Source of the DNA: Chengkuizengella sp. SCS-71B | GTDB lineage: Bacteria > Bacillota > Bacilli > Paenibacillales > KCTC-33759 | Direction of reading: 5' to 3' | DNA length: 64,000 nt | Assembly (NCBI RefSeq): GCF_040100845.1 | Contig: NZ_JAZHSH010000001.1 | Location: 1,488,001 to 1,552,000, forward strand | Shown here: positions 53,010-62,133 of the stretch, piece by piece | Layout of the letters: each line of letters starts with the position of its first letter | Position numbering within the stretch: position 1 is the stretch's first letter | Position numbers and translations under genes: made by a program | Notes under the pieces: model-generated | Seen by the model: the letters and a program-made list of their open reading frames with translations, nothing else | Told to the model about the DNA's origin: nothing | Database searches by the model: none

Positions 53010-54344
53010 ATGTATTTACATGGTACAAGTAGAGTGAATAATAATGGACATTTAGAAATAGGTGGATGTGATACAACAAATTTAGTTAAACAATTTGCAA
53101 CTCCTTTATATGTAGTTGATGAAGAATTGGTTCGACAAAGATGTCGTGAATATATGAATGCCTTTCGTGAGTCTGGATTAACATTTCAGGTTGCTTATGC
53201 AAGTAAAGCATTTTGTGTGAAAGCAATTTGTCGTGTGATGGATGAAGAAGGCTTATCATTAGATGTTGTATCTGATGGTGAATTATATACTGCACTTGAA
53301 GCAGGTTTCCCTCCTGAAAGAATTCATTTCCACGGAAATAATAAAACACCTTTTGAAATTGAAATGGCGCTGGATGCTAATATCGGTTGTTTCGTGGTTG
53401 ATAATTTTGTGGAATTACATTTATTAAATGAGTTAGCGGGACAAAAAGGAAAGAAAGTAAAAGCTTTATTCCGAGTAACACCTGGTGTTGAAGCTCATAC
53501 ACATGAATTCATTTCAACAGGTCAGACTGATTCAAAATTTGGCTTTGATATAGGTAATGGTTCAGCTATGAAAGTGATGGAGGATGCTTCTCAACTAAAT
53601 AACATAATTATATTAGGAGTACATTCTCATATTGGATCTCAAATCTTTGAAGTTGAAGGTTTTAAATTAGCTGTTGAACGAGTTGCAGATTTTGCTGTAG
53701 AAGTACGTAATCAATTAAATATAGAATATGATGTGATTAATTTAGGTGGAGGGTTTGGGATTCGATATTCAAATGAAGATACACCATTGCCAGTACCAGA
53801 TTATGTAGAAGCAATCACAGATGCAATTAAAGATAATTTCACAAAAAATGAATATCCAATGCCAGAAATTTGGGTAGAACCAGGTAGAAGTATTGTAGGA
53901 GAGGCAGGTTCTACATTATATACTGTAGGTACCCAAAAAGATATTCCTGGAGTAAGAAAATATGTAGCTGTAGATGGTGGAATGACTGATAACATTCGTC
54001 CTGCACTTTATAATTCTCCCTATGAAGCGATGTTAGCAAACCGTGCAAATGATAAAAATGAAGAAGTTGTATCTATTGCTGGTAAAGCATGTGAAAGTGG
54101 AGATATGCTAATCTGGGATTTGGAATTACCTAAAGTAAATTCTGGTGATATTCTTGCAGTTTCGTGTACAGGAGCATATAATTATGCAATGGCAAGTAAT
54201 TACAATCGAATTCGTAGACCTGCAGTGGTTTTTGTTAAAGATGGGGAAGCGGACTTAATTGTAAAAAGAGAAAGCCATGAAGATATTGTTGGTAATGATG
54301 TGATTCCTGAGCGTTTAAGAAAACATGAGGCAATCAAGTCATAA
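53010..54344 (+). CDS. lysA: Diaminopimelate decarboxylase
   Basis: 444 residues, AGAGGGGAAATTG upstream. Pyridoxal-phosphate lysine K66 in VAYASKAFCVKAI; further motifs HFHGNNKTPFEIEMA, GVHSHIGSQIFE, NLGGGFGIRY and the C-terminal GKACESGDMLIWD. It converts meso-diaminopimelate to lysine, the last lysine step. Location after spoVAF is conserved in Bacillales. Confidence 0.96.
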   Translation: MYLHGTSRVNNNGHLEIGGCDTTNLVKQFATPLYVVDEELVRQRCREYMNAFRESGLTFQVAYASKAFCVKAICRVMDEEGLSLDVVSDGELYTALEAGFPPERIHFHGNNKTPFEIEMALDANIGCFVVDNFVELHLLNELAGQKGKKVKALFRVTPGVEAHTHEFISTGQTDSKFGFDIGNGSAMKVMEDASQLNNIIILGVHSHIGSQIFEVEGFKLAVERVADFAVEVRNQLNIEYDVINLGGGFGIRYSNEDTPLPVPDYVEAITDAIKDNFTKNEYPMPEIWVEPGRSIVGEAGSTLYTVGTQKDIPGVRKYVAVDGGMTDNIRPALYNSPYEAMLANRANDKNEEVVSIAGKACESGDMLIWDLELPKVNSGDILAVSCTGAYNYAMASNYNRIRRPAVVFVKDGEADLIVKRESHEDIVGNDVIPERLRKHEAIKS

Positions 54345-54380
54345 ATGAATGATTGATTTATAAAAATAGGAGTGATAATA

Positions 54381-54812
54381 ATGGACAAACAAGCAAAAAT
54401 TAAAATGGAAGATGGTGCTGAGATCCTTATTGATTTATTTGAAAAGGATGCACCGAATACGGTAGCTAACTTTGAAAAACTATCAAATGAAGGATTCTAT
54501 AACGGCCTTACATTTCATCGTGTAATTCCTGGTTTTGTTGCACAAGGAGGTTGTCCTAACGGAACAGGTACAGGAGGTCCAGGATACCAAATTGATTGCG
54601 AAATCAATCCGAATAAACATGAACGTGGATCTTTAGCTATGGCTCATGCTGGACGTAATACAGGAGGAAGCCAGTTTTATATTTGTTACCAACCACAACC
54701 TCATTTAGACGGACAACATACTGTTTTTGGAAAAGTAACAAAAGGTATGGAATTCGTAGATACGATAAAGCAAGGTGACAAAATGGAAGAAGTAACGATT
54801 TCTGAAAAGTAA
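54381..54812 (+). CDS. ppiB: Cyclophilin-type peptidyl-prolyl isomerase
   Basis: AGGAG (54368-54372) marks ATG 54381 (143 residues). Cyclophilin core: [17 protein letters not shown] (catalytic Arg), [20 protein letters not shown] and [14 protein letters not shown]. Cytoplasmic PpiB type with no signal peptide. Same neighbourhood as in B. subtilis (lysA-ppiB-rib). Confidence 0.93.
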   Translation: MDKQAKIKMEDGAEILIDLFEKDAPNTVANFEKLSNEGFYNGLTFHRVIPGFVAQGGCPNGTGTGGPGYQIDCEINPNKHERGSLAMAHAGRNTGGSQFYICYQPQPHLDGQHTVFGKVTKGMEFVDTIKQGDKMEEVTISEK

Positions 54813-54835
54813 AATACTTAAAGTGAATTAACAAA

Positions 54836-54869
54836 AAGCCCTGCTAGATAATATCTTTCAGCAGGGCTT
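54836..54869. terminator. Bidirectional terminator after ppiB
   Basis: AAGCCCTGCT (54836-54845) / AGCAGGGCTT (54860-54869). A-rich sequence before it serves as the U run for the minus-strand DUF975 gene. Confidence 0.8.
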
Positions 54870-54902
54870 AACTAGTTTAATAATACTTAGTATTTTATAC
54901 CG

Positions 54903-55541
54903 TTAACTATTCTGACCGCTTATATCATCATAAAACGATGCCAATGACGTATTCATATAAGGGATTAGAAATATGAATCCAATTCCGAATGAGAATGCAC
55001 TTAAAAGGAACCAACCTATGAAACTAAGGCCTAATAAAAAATACTTCCACTTATATCCCTTCATGAGTCTTTTACTTTCTTTTATAGCTTCAAATACATC
55101 TAACTCAGGTTTGTCTTTAAGAATATAAAAAACTTGTGAGTAAGCAATAGATTTAATAATTCCAGGAATGATTAATAATAACGTCCATAACAATACGAAG
55201 ATTCCAACTAAAAAACTCAGTCCAATTGTTTTCAGCGCAAGTGTTGAATCAGAATAAACGACAAATACGTCTTTTAGTTTATTTGGTTGTTTTCTGCTTA
55301 GCTCTATAAAAAACCAGGTTGTTCCTACTGTAAGAGGGATAATTACGATCTGTATGATAAAACTTAATATGCTACTTAAAATTGAAGTATTCTCACCAAC
55401 CCACCCGAAAAGTGATATTTCTAATAAAAAAGGAAGCAAGTAATAAAAGCCGCCATACACGACTAAAGTAACTAAAACTGCTAATCCCCAGTTTCCTTTT
55501 AAAGATTCTAATGCATGTTGTTTGATTTCTTTTATTGTCAT
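54903..55541 (-). CDS. DUF975 integral membrane protein
   Basis: 212 residues, AGGAGTTAAAC upstream. The N-terminus TIKEIKQHALESLKGNWGLA is the DUF975 signature (alpha-helical lead then membrane entry). Five to six hydrophobic segments follow, including IIPGIIKSIAYSQVFYILKD, a second family mark. Function unknown. Confidence 0.85.
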   Translation of the reverse strand: MTIKEIKQHALESLKGNWGLAVLVTLVVYGGFYYLLPFLLEISLFGWVGENTSILSSILSFIIQIVIIPLTVGTTWFFIELSRKQPNKLKDVFVVYSDSTLALKTIGLSFLVGIFVLLWTLLLIIPGIIKSIAYSQVFYILKDKPELDVFEAIKESKRLMKGYKWKYFLLGLSFIGWFLLSAFSFGIGFIFLIPYMNTSLASFYDDISGQNS

Positions 55542-55645
55542 TCTTTGTTTAACTCCTTTGTTTTCAATTATGATAATAATAAATAAGCTAAAGTTTATTA
55601 TAACAATGCTTTAAGTTGTAGAACAATAGTAAATATTTAAATAAT

Positions 55646-56206
55646 TTAATGAGCCTTATTTAGTAGTTCTAGCTTTCGAAATTGCGAAGGTGTATACCCT
55701 GTAAATTTTTTAAAGACAGTTGAAAAATAAGCTGTACTATTGAAACCGTGGTTAAGAGCTATCTCAGTAATCGATAGACTTGTATGGATAAGAGCTTCTT
55801 TAGTTTTCATTACACGGAATTCTTGTAAAAATTCAAGTGGGGGCCTTCCTGTTTGTTTTTTAAACGTTCGAACTAAATGATAAGGATCTACAGCTATAGC
55901 TGAAGCAATTTGATTTAACTGTACTTCCTCCTGGTAGGCTTTTTTCATATATGAAATTGCTTTATTTGAGATATCCTCTGATGATTCAACCCATGTTCTA
56001 TCTGTTGGGCAGCACCTTTTACATGGGCGAAAACCATTCTGTAAAGCCTCTGCAGAAGTAGTATATATATTCACATTTTTTTGATTTGGTATTTTAGATT
56101 TACAAGATGGCCGACAAAAAATTTGTGTGCTTTTTACTGCATAAAAAAACAAACCGTCATATGATTTATCATTATTGACAATTGCATCCCAAGTTGATTG
56201 TTTCAT
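55646..56206 (-). CDS. adaA: AdaA-type methylphosphotriester repair protein and activator
   Basis: 186 residues. The N-terminal Ada zinc domain has four cysteines C31 and C35 (FCRPSC) and C62 and C65 (RPCKRC); one accepts the methyl group from DNA phosphotriesters. The C-terminal AraC-type domain (about 80-180) has LNQIASAIAVDPYHLVRTFK and SITEIALNHGFNSTAYFSTV. AdaA turns on alkylation repair genes in B. subtilis. The expected partner adaB (methylguanine methyltransferase) is not adjacent. Confidence 0.9.
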   Translation of the reverse strand: MKQSTWDAIVNNDKSYDGLFFYAVKSTQIFCRPSCKSKIPNQKNVNIYTTSAEALQNGFRPCKRCCPTDRTWVESSEDISNKAISYMKKAYQEEVQLNQIASAIAVDPYHLVRTFKKQTGRPPLEFLQEFRVMKTKEALIHTSLSITEIALNHGFNSTAYFSTVFKKFTGYTPSQFRKLELLNKAH

Positions 56207-56347
56207 TAGAATTTACCTCCCTTTAAAGTAAGTATATCCTAATCACTCTGCTTCTTGAAGAATCTAAAATATAAAGTCAAGATTTTAAAAACCAAAAGGA
56301 AATTATGTAAAATAGATTAGGATGATTTCAACCTCGGAATTTTTACA

Positions 56348-57589
56348 CTAAGCATTTAAAGAGTTTTGAATCTGTTCTTTTTCAAGTGTTACCCCTTTTT
56401 TTCGTAATACAAGGTGAACAAAACCAAATACGGCAGAAGAGGTTAAGAGAATTCCTGATAAAATATATACTAATTTAACTCCGATTAGATCAGTTAAAAT
56501 ACCAATACCCATTATAGAGAAAATAAAAATGAATTGAACTAAAGAGGATTTTGCAGCAAGTATTTTTATTAATGTTTTTTCATCTGCACTATTTTGATAC
56601 ATCGTTACCTGTGCTAAATCTCTAACCTGAAAAGAAGGTCCCATAAAAACAACTAATGTAAGTGCCAAATAAGCATTTGTTGTTAGACCATAAATTAAAG
56701 TTAAGATACCAAATATGAATGAACCCGATAACATAAACATGCTCAAGCGCCCTTTCATTACACTTGATAGGCGATACACTAATATTCCTCCTATTAATGT
56801 TCCGAAATAATAACCGCCATTGATATATCCCCACCATGTTTCTCCTTTACCTAGTGCTTCCTGTACATAAGTTAAAGTGACAGCACCTATCCATATTGAA
56901 CCTACCCATGATTCCATGATATCCATTAAAATTAATACTCTTGTTCCTTTGTGCTTAAATAAATACTTCCAACCAGAAGAAAGTCTTTTGAACAATGTTT
57001 CTTGTACTTGTACGACTGTAACGTGTTCTCTTTCCTTTACCATGAATAAACTGATCATGGATAATGAGGTGAGAAAAAAAGTGAATAACAAGGTAGATTC
57101 CTTTCCTAATAATGACAACATGAGCCCTCCTAATGTCCAACCTGCAAATAAAAAGGTTTGATCAATCGTTGCAATGAAGCTATTTGCTTTTACTCTGGCT
57201 GACTCTTGGACAATGGAACGGACGATAGAACTTTTTAAAGGAGAAAAAAATCCATTTAAAAAAGACATACAAGCTAATAACACGAAAAATAAAAAGTAAA
57301 TGCTAATAGAAAGCTTTTGAGAAAACAAACTATATAAACCTACTAATATAAAAATTTGGGTAATCTGTGAAACCTTCAAAATTGTTGTTGATTTGTATTT
57401 ATCAGAAATTGCAGGTAAGTAAATGCTGCTAAACATATGAGTAGTTACACTTGTTAAAGTTACTGCTGCAGATAATGCTGTTGATCCTGTTTCATTATAC
57501 AAATACATTACAACGGTCATTGTGTACAATGCAAAAGCAAGGTTTGTTGCTGTTTGACTTACCACTAAGGCATAAAAAGAACGATTCAT
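56348..57589 (-). CDS. MFS transporter
   Basis: 413 residues with about 12 hydrophobic segments in two halves. FALYTMTVVMYLYNETGSTA and the loop PAISDKYKSTTILKVSQITQ (a variant of motif A) mark a major-facilitator permease of the drug-exporter type. Substrate unknown. The start has only a weak AGG. The upstream region carries an 18-bp inverted repeat (57690-57707). Confidence 0.85.
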   Translation of the reverse strand: MNRSFYALVVSQTATNLAFALYTMTVVMYLYNETGSTALSAAVTLTSVTTHMFSSIYLPAISDKYKSTTILKVSQITQIFILVGLYSLFSQKLSISIYFLFFVLLACMSFLNGFFSPLKSSIVRSIVQESARVKANSFIATIDQTFLFAGWTLGGLMLSLLGKESTLLFTFFLTSLSMISLFMVKEREHVTVVQVQETLFKRLSSGWKYLFKHKGTRVLILMDIMESWVGSIWIGAVTLTYVQEALGKGETWWGYINGGYYFGTLIGGILVYRLSSVMKGRLSMFMLSGSFIFGILTLIYGLTTNAYLALTLVVFMGPSFQVRDLAQVTMYQNSADEKTLIKILAAKSSLVQFIFIFSIMGIGILTDLIGVKLVYILSGILLTSSAVFGFVHLVLRKKGVTLEKEQIQNSLNA

Positions 57590-57689
57590 AACATTAGCCT
57601 ACTTTCTAAATAAAAATGTATAATATGTGTTGTAATGAACTTTACTCTAATTCTTTTGTCAATACATTAGACCAATTCTCTAGATAATC

Positions 57690-57707
57690 CTACAACTTTA
57701 GTTGTAG
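57690..57707. promoter_or_regulatory. Operator-like inverted repeat upstream of the MFS gene
   Basis: CTACAACT-TT-AGTTGTAG: 8-bp perfect arms with a two-base spacer, about 100 bases upstream of the MFS start codon. Probable site for a dimeric regulator; none is adjacent. Confidence 0.45.
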
Positions 57708-57781
57708 TAAAAAATATGAAACTATGAAATAAAAAATAATAGAGAAAATCATAAAACTATCTTAAATAATTTAGCATATTA

Positions 57782-57829
57782 ATGAATTAATAATTTAAAA
57801 CATTAATGTGTTATAAGTTATTAATTCAT
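57782..57829. repeat. 12-bp inverted repeat upstream of the protease leader
   Basis: ATGAATTAATAA (57782-57793) and TTATTAATTCAT (57818-57829) are perfect complements, 24 bases apart, and the spacer holds CATTAATG (57801-57808), itself palindromic. It precedes the protease leader and could be a regulator-binding region. Confidence 0.45.
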
Positions 57830-57872
57830 GAATATGTTAATATGTTAATATTAATACAAGGAGGTGATGACT

Positions 57873-57908
57873 TTGTTAATGCTTACATGCTTATTTCACC
57901 CAACATAA
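57873..57908 (+). CDS. Short leader frame with perfect Shine-Dalgarno before the protease gene
   Basis: AAGGAGGTGAT (57858-57868) is fully complementary to the 16S rRNA 3' end. Eight bases after GGAGG, TTG 57873 opens MLMLTCLFHPT and TAA (ATG 57867 would add two residues). It lies 108 bases before the protease ATG. It may be translated, or the site may act as a stabilising ribosome-binding element (STAB-SD-like) in the leader. Confidence 0.3.
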   Translation: MLMLTCLFHPT

Positions 57909-58016
57909 AGAGCAGATTGATTAGAATGTTTTCATAATTAGACAATTATGGGTAATTAAGTATGTTATTTTATTGCTATTTACTATTAATTCACTTAAAT
58001 TATTGGAGGTTTATTC

Positions 58017-60353
58017 ATGTTAAAAAAGAAGTTATTCCCTCTTTGTATGTCAATGGCATTAGGTTTTAGTATTTTTGCAGGATCTGTTTCTCCTGGAGTA
58101 AACGCAACAGACGTACAATCTACTTCTAGCACTTTTGATTTTTCAATTGCAAATGATGAGAAATTAATAGAAATGCTAAAAGATAATGGTACCATTGCAC
58201 AGGATGCAAGCCTTGAAGAAGCTTATAAAGGTTTATCGACATATTTAAGTAAGCGTTCTCAATCTGGTAAAGGCGAAGAGGGTGAGTTAGCTGAATTTGA
58301 GAAAAAACGTAATGATGCTTTGATGAATAAAGCTTCAAACAATGGATTGTTAAATGGAAAAGGAAATAAATTGGGACAAAAAGATGGTGTGGATCCAATT
58401 GAACTTGAACCTTGGAATGGTGAACAAAGAAAAGACAATGTTCTTATCCTTCTTATAGATTTTCCAGACTTCCCACACAATAACATTCAACCAGATGAAA
58501 CAGATATGTATTATGAAGATTATAGTGTAGAACATTTTACAAATATGGCATTTGGTGACAATGGGTACGTAGGACCAAATGGAGAAACGCTAATCTCTAT
58601 GAAACAATTATACGAACAGCAATCAGGTGGAAGTTATACAATAGATGGTCAGGTTGCAGGTTGGTATACTGCTGAACATGAAGCAGCTTATTATGGTGGT
58701 AATAATGAAAGTGATAATGATCAAAACCCTAGAGATTTGGTAAGAGAAGCACTATTAGCAGTAAGTCAAGATCCAACTATAGATTTAAAAGAGTATGACC
58801 AAGAAGATCGTTATGATTTAGATGGTGATGGCGATTATCGTGAGCCGGATGGTTTAGTTGATCATCTTATGATTGTTCATGCTAGTGTAGGTGAAGAAGC
58901 AGGTGGGGGTAGTTTAGGAGAGGATGCAATTTGGTCACATCGTTCTAATCTACGTGGTGTATTCACAATGCCTGGTACAGAAGCAGATGCATCTTACTGG
59001 GGTGGATTAATGGCAGCTTATGATTATACAATTCAACCTGAGACAGGAGCGACAGGTGTATTTGCACATGAGTATGCACATGATTTAGGATTGCCAGATG
59101 AATATGATATATTCTATACAGGTCAAGGTGAGCCAGTTTCATATTGGTCTATCATGTCAAGCGGAAGCTGGGCAGGTCTTGTTCCAGGAACTGAACCTAC
59201 TGGTTTTAGTGCTTGGGCTAAGGAGTTTTTACAAGCTACAATGGGTGGTAATTGGTTAACAGGTACAACTGTTCATGTCGATGATATCGATGAGAACGGA
59301 ATTGAAGTCCTACTTGATCAGGCTAGTTCAAAAGGAATAAATGATGATGCTGTACGCATTGACTTGCCTAATAAAGTAAAACAATTTAATGAGCCATTTA
59401 GTGGGGAGTTCGAGTTTTTCAGTGGAAAAGGTGATGAAATAGACAACTCTATGTCTACATCATTAGATTTAACTGCTGCTACAAGTGCTTTACTAACTTT
59501 TAAAACTTGGTATCAAATTGAATTGGATTGGGATTATGCTTCAATTCAAGTAAGAGAAGAAGGTACAAATGAATGGGTATCTATTCCAGGTAATTTAACA
59601 ACAGATTATGATCCTAATGAACAAAATCCTGGTTTTGGAATTACGGGTCATTCAGATGGTTGGGTTGATGGAGTATTTGATTTATCTGATTTTGCAGGGA
59701 AATCAATTGACTTGCGTTTCAACTATTGGACAGATGTTGCTTACATTGATCCTGGATTCTATGTAGACGATATTTCTATAGAAGTTGATGGAGAAGTTGT
59801 ATTGTTTGATGATGCAGAAGCAGATAGTTCATTTGAATTTGATGGTTTTGACTTAAATGATGGAACGATAGAGTTTAAACATTACTATTTACTTGAATGG
59901 AGAAACTATGATGGTGTAGATGAAGGCTTATCTCATATTCGTCGTGGTGAAAGTGTAATGGCATTTGAGCCAGGTTTATTAATTTGGTATGCAGATGAAT
60001 CTTTTGATGCGAATCTAGTTGGAAATCATCCAGGTGATGGTTTCTTAGGAGTAGTTGATGCTGATCAGAATGTAGTTAAAACTGGTGATAATTCACCAGC
60101 TGTTACAAGATACCAAGTTCATGATGCTACATTTGGTCTTCAGAAAGATGAAAAAATGTTTTTAGAATTATCATCTGGTATAATTAAGGATAACCATACT
60201 ACGATTCAGCCAATGTTTGACGATAGTCAATCATATATGAGCTCTCAAATCCCAGATGCAGGACGTAATGTTCCTGAGTATGGTTTGAAAGTACGTGTAA
60301 TTGGGGAAAGTGATGATTTAAGTGCTGCTAAAATTATCATTACTCGTGACTAA
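58017..60353 (+). CDS. Secreted immune-inhibitor-A-type metalloprotease (M6)
   Basis: 778 residues, TTGGAGG upstream. Signal peptide about 1-30 (LFPLCMSMALGFSIFAGSVS), a propeptide to about 130, then the M6 catalytic domain starting NVLILLIDFPDF. Zinc site H351-E352-YA-H355 with the following DLGLPDEYD, as in B. cereus InhA (about 795 residues). Beyond the catalytic domain a MAM/VEG-like jelly-roll follows (FKTWYQIELDWDYASIQV, NYWTDVAYIDPGFYVDDISI). InhA degrades host peptides and spore-surface or matrix proteins; here the role may be nutritional. An upstream leader frame and inverted repeat suggest regulation. Confidence 0.93.
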   Translation: MLKKKLFPLCMSMALGFSIFAGSVSPGVNATDVQSTSSTFDFSIANDEKLIEMLKDNGTIAQDASLEEAYKGLSTYLSKRSQSGKGEEGELAEFEKKRNDALMNKASNNGLLNGKGNKLGQKDGVDPIELEPWNGEQRKDNVLILLIDFPDFPHNNIQPDETDMYYEDYSVEHFTNMAFGDNGYVGPNGETLISMKQLYEQQSGGSYTIDGQVAGWYTAEHEAAYYGGNNESDNDQNPRDLVREALLAVSQDPTIDLKEYDQEDRYDLDGDGDYREPDGLVDHLMIVHASVGEEAGGGSLGEDAIWSHRSNLRGVFTMPGTEADASYWGGLMAAYDYTIQPETGATGVFAHEYAHDLGLPDEYDIFYTGQGEPVSYWSIMSSGSWAGLVPGTEPTGFSAWAKEFLQATMGGNWLTGTTVHVDDIDENGIEVLLDQASSKGINDDAVRIDLPNKVKQFNEPFSGEFEFFSGKGDEIDNSMSTSLDLTAATSALLTFKTWYQIELDWDYASIQVREEGTNEWVSIPGNLTTDYDPNEQNPGFGITGHSDGWVDGVFDLSDFAGKSIDLRFNYWTDVAYIDPGFYVDDISIEVDGEVVLFDDAEADSSFEFDGFDLNDGTIEFKHYYLLEWRNYDGVDEGLSHIRRGESVMAFEPGLLIWYADESFDANLVGNHPGDGFLGVVDADQNVVKTGDNSPAVTRYQVHDATFGLQKDEKMFLELSSGIIKDNHTTIQPMFDDSQSYMSSQIPDAGRNVPEYGLKVRVIGESDDLSAAKIIITRD

Positions 60354-60388
60354 TATTTTCAAATAATATCTATTTGAATGAACCTATT

Positions 60389-60422
60389 AACCTCTTGGGG
60401 TAATTACCTCAAGAGGTTTTCC
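60389..60422 (+). terminator. Terminator after the protease gene
   Basis: AACCTCTTGGGGTAA (60389-60403) pairs with TTACCTCAAGAGGTT (60404-60418) with one G-T pair, then TT. Confidence 0.8.
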
Positions 60423-60520
60423 CATGTCTTGCAAAATTAAAACAAACATGTTACTATAAAGCCACTTAATATGTGTGACCTAAAAGTAACATAATGAAAT
60501 AAGGAGGATGTATACCAGTT

Positions 60521-61312
60521 ATGGACGATCAAGATTTAACTCTAATGTTCAAAGCACTTGGTCATCCTATTCGAAGGGATATTCTTGATTTACTGAAAAG
60601 TAAACCAAAAACAACAAGTGAATTAACAGTGCATTTCAAAAATGTAAGCAGATATGCGGTAATGAAACATCTAAATATACTTGAACAAGCTAATCTTTTA
60701 TTAGTTAGAAGAGAAGGACGAACAAGAGTAAACTATATTAACATAGTTCCATTACATCAAATGTTAGATCGTTGGTCCACTCGTTACCAATCAAATTTTG
60801 CAAGTGCAATTGTCTCTTTAAAAACAAAAATTGAAGGGAGTAACAATGATATGAGTTTAGTACATGATAGTTTTCAAATTGAACAAGAAATCATGATTGA
60901 TGCTAGCCGAGAAAAAGTGTATGAGGCAATAACAAAGGGGATAAATGACTGGTGGTCATACCGTCTTTGTGGAGAAGGGTCAACACTGACATTTGAACCC
61001 AAGGTTGATGGTAAATTCTTAGAAGTTAATGAGAATGGGAAAGCTGCGCTATGGGGTACTGTAATTAAGATTAATCCACCTGAAGAAATTCGTTTGAGTG
61101 GATTATTAGGAATGGAAGGTGCAGTGAACAGTGCATATTCTTTTAAATTAGAAGAGAAGGGTACATCTACTGTATTAAAACTTTCACATCATGCAGTTGG
61201 ATTAATGAACCCAGATTGGCAGCAGTCTCACAATGAAGGCTGGAAAGAACTTCTAGGAGAGTTTCTTAAAAACTATGTTGAGAAAAACGAACTGCCTAAA
61301 TCAAAAAAATAA
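60521..61312 (+). CDS. ArsR-type regulator fused to an SRPBCC (AHSA1-like) domain
   Basis: 263 residues, AAGGAGGATG upstream. N-terminal winged helix (about 1-95): MFKALGHPIRRDILDLLKS, SELTVHFKNVSRYAVMKHLN and LVRREGRTRVNYI. After a linker, an AHSA1/SRPBCC domain (about 120-255) starts QEIMIDASREKVYEAITKGI and includes VLKLSHHAVG. In this family a hydrophobic-ligand-binding domain is expected to tune DNA binding, but ligand and targets are unknown. No polar partner gene is adjacent. Confidence 0.88.
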   Translation: MDDQDLTLMFKALGHPIRRDILDLLKSKPKTTSELTVHFKNVSRYAVMKHLNILEQANLLLVRREGRTRVNYINIVPLHQMLDRWSTRYQSNFASAIVSLKTKIEGSNNDMSLVHDSFQIEQEIMIDASREKVYEAITKGINDWWSYRLCGEGSTLTFEPKVDGKFLEVNENGKAALWGTVIKINPPEEIRLSGLLGMEGAVNSAYSFKLEEKGTSTVLKLSHHAVGLMNPDWQQSHNEGWKELLGEFLKNYVEKNELPKSKK

Positions 61313-61366
61313 TAAAAAAAGTCACATTGAATTATAATAGAGAAACGGTCGAAAAGTTATAAAAAG

Positions 61367-61403
61367 AGGTGATATATGAAGCAAGATCCTCATAATATCA
61401 CCT
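61367..61403 (+). other. Hairpin enclosing a nine-codon frame
   Basis: AGGTGATAT (61367-61375) pairs with ATATCACCT (61395-61403). GAGGTGATAT is also a good Shine-Dalgarno for ATG 61376, encoding MKQDPHNIT and TAG. The hairpin would hide this start. It lies downstream of the ArsR-SRPBCC gene; no T run follows. Function unknown. Confidence 0.3.
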
Positions 61404-61519
61404 AGCATAAAAGGAAAAAAATGATTAGATCTATTTTAACATGATTAATAGACGAAATCTACATATTTATACTTAAATAATTATTTTTATTCAATCATAA
61501 TGAAATAAAAAAATCGAAA

Positions 61520-61553
61520 TGATAACAATTATTAAAAATTTAAGTATTATAAT
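61520..61553 (+). promoter_or_regulatory. Fur-box-like site and -10 element upstream of the riboflavin region
   Basis: TGATAACAATTATTA (61520-61534) matches 12 of 14 scored positions of the Fur 7-1-7 box TGATAATnATTATCA. TATAAT (61548-61553) follows at promoter-like distance; no convincing -35. The transcript would run into the FMN riboswitch. Confidence 0.4.
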
Positions 61554-61699
61554 TACTATAAAAGGACCCTGAGAAGATCATGGTATTGATAAATATACTT
61601 TTTGTTATCAGACAAAAAAAAGAAATTTATCACAATTATTCGAATATTATTGGTATACTAATAATGAAGGTGATAATCAGGAGCTCTATTTTAATCGTC

Positions 61700-61728
61700 T
61701 TGCATTTTATTTCATTAAGTGTTACTAT
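61700..61728 (+). promoter_or_regulatory. Promoter of the riboflavin operon
   Basis: TTGCAT (61700-61705), 17 bases, TACTAT (61723-61728), about 35 bases before the riboswitch. Confidence 0.55.
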
Positions 61729-61763
61729 TTTTACAGTAAGTGAGTTTTTTAAACTAAATAACA

Positions 61764-61923
61764 TTTCCTTCGGGGTCGGGTGAAATTCCCAACCGGCGGT
61801 GATACTATTTACGGAAACCGTAAATAGTTCAGTCCGTGACCCGTGTTATTGAATTATTTCATATAACCGGTGGATCTGGTGCAACTCCAGAGCCGACAGT
61901 AAAGTCTGGATGGGAGAAGGAAA
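61764..61923 (+). ncRNA. FMN riboswitch (RFN element)
   Basis: The closing helix P1 is TTTCCTTC (61764-61771) with GAAGGAAA (61916-61923). Between lie the conserved blocks CGGGGTCGGGTGAAATTCCC, AACCGGCGGTGAT, CAGTCCGTGACCCG, CCGGTGGATCTGGTGCAACTC and AGAGCCGACAGTAAAGTCTG (parts given), in the RFN order. One variable stem is long (ACTATTTACGG/CCGTAAATAGT). FMN binding should favour the downstream terminator at 62134-62167 and shut off ribDE. Confidence 0.95.
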
Positions 61924-62133
61924 GCGTCAAAGGCTATTTTAGGTTTAATTTTATAAGCTCATATGTTTGAGTTCTATAAATATGCCTAAGAAACGATGTG
62001 AAAAACTTGTATTTAAGATGGTTTTTTAATGTGTCTTTATGTACTTTTTTTCACAAAGTTGATAAGTTTATTTGTGTTTCAAAGATTCACATATAAATTT
62101 ATTAGTCATTACAGCTTTCATAAATACCATTTT

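Noticed and set aside
53086-53349. Minus-strand 87-residue frame inside lysA
   Set aside because: Fully inside a strong conserved gene, low-complexity shadow translation.
61580-61783. 67-residue hydrophobic frame with possible AAAGGA site upstream of ribDE
   Set aside because: Its 3' end runs into the conserved first strand of the FMN riboswitch and no family resemblance is seen; translation there would disturb the aptamer. A shorter leader product cannot be excluded.
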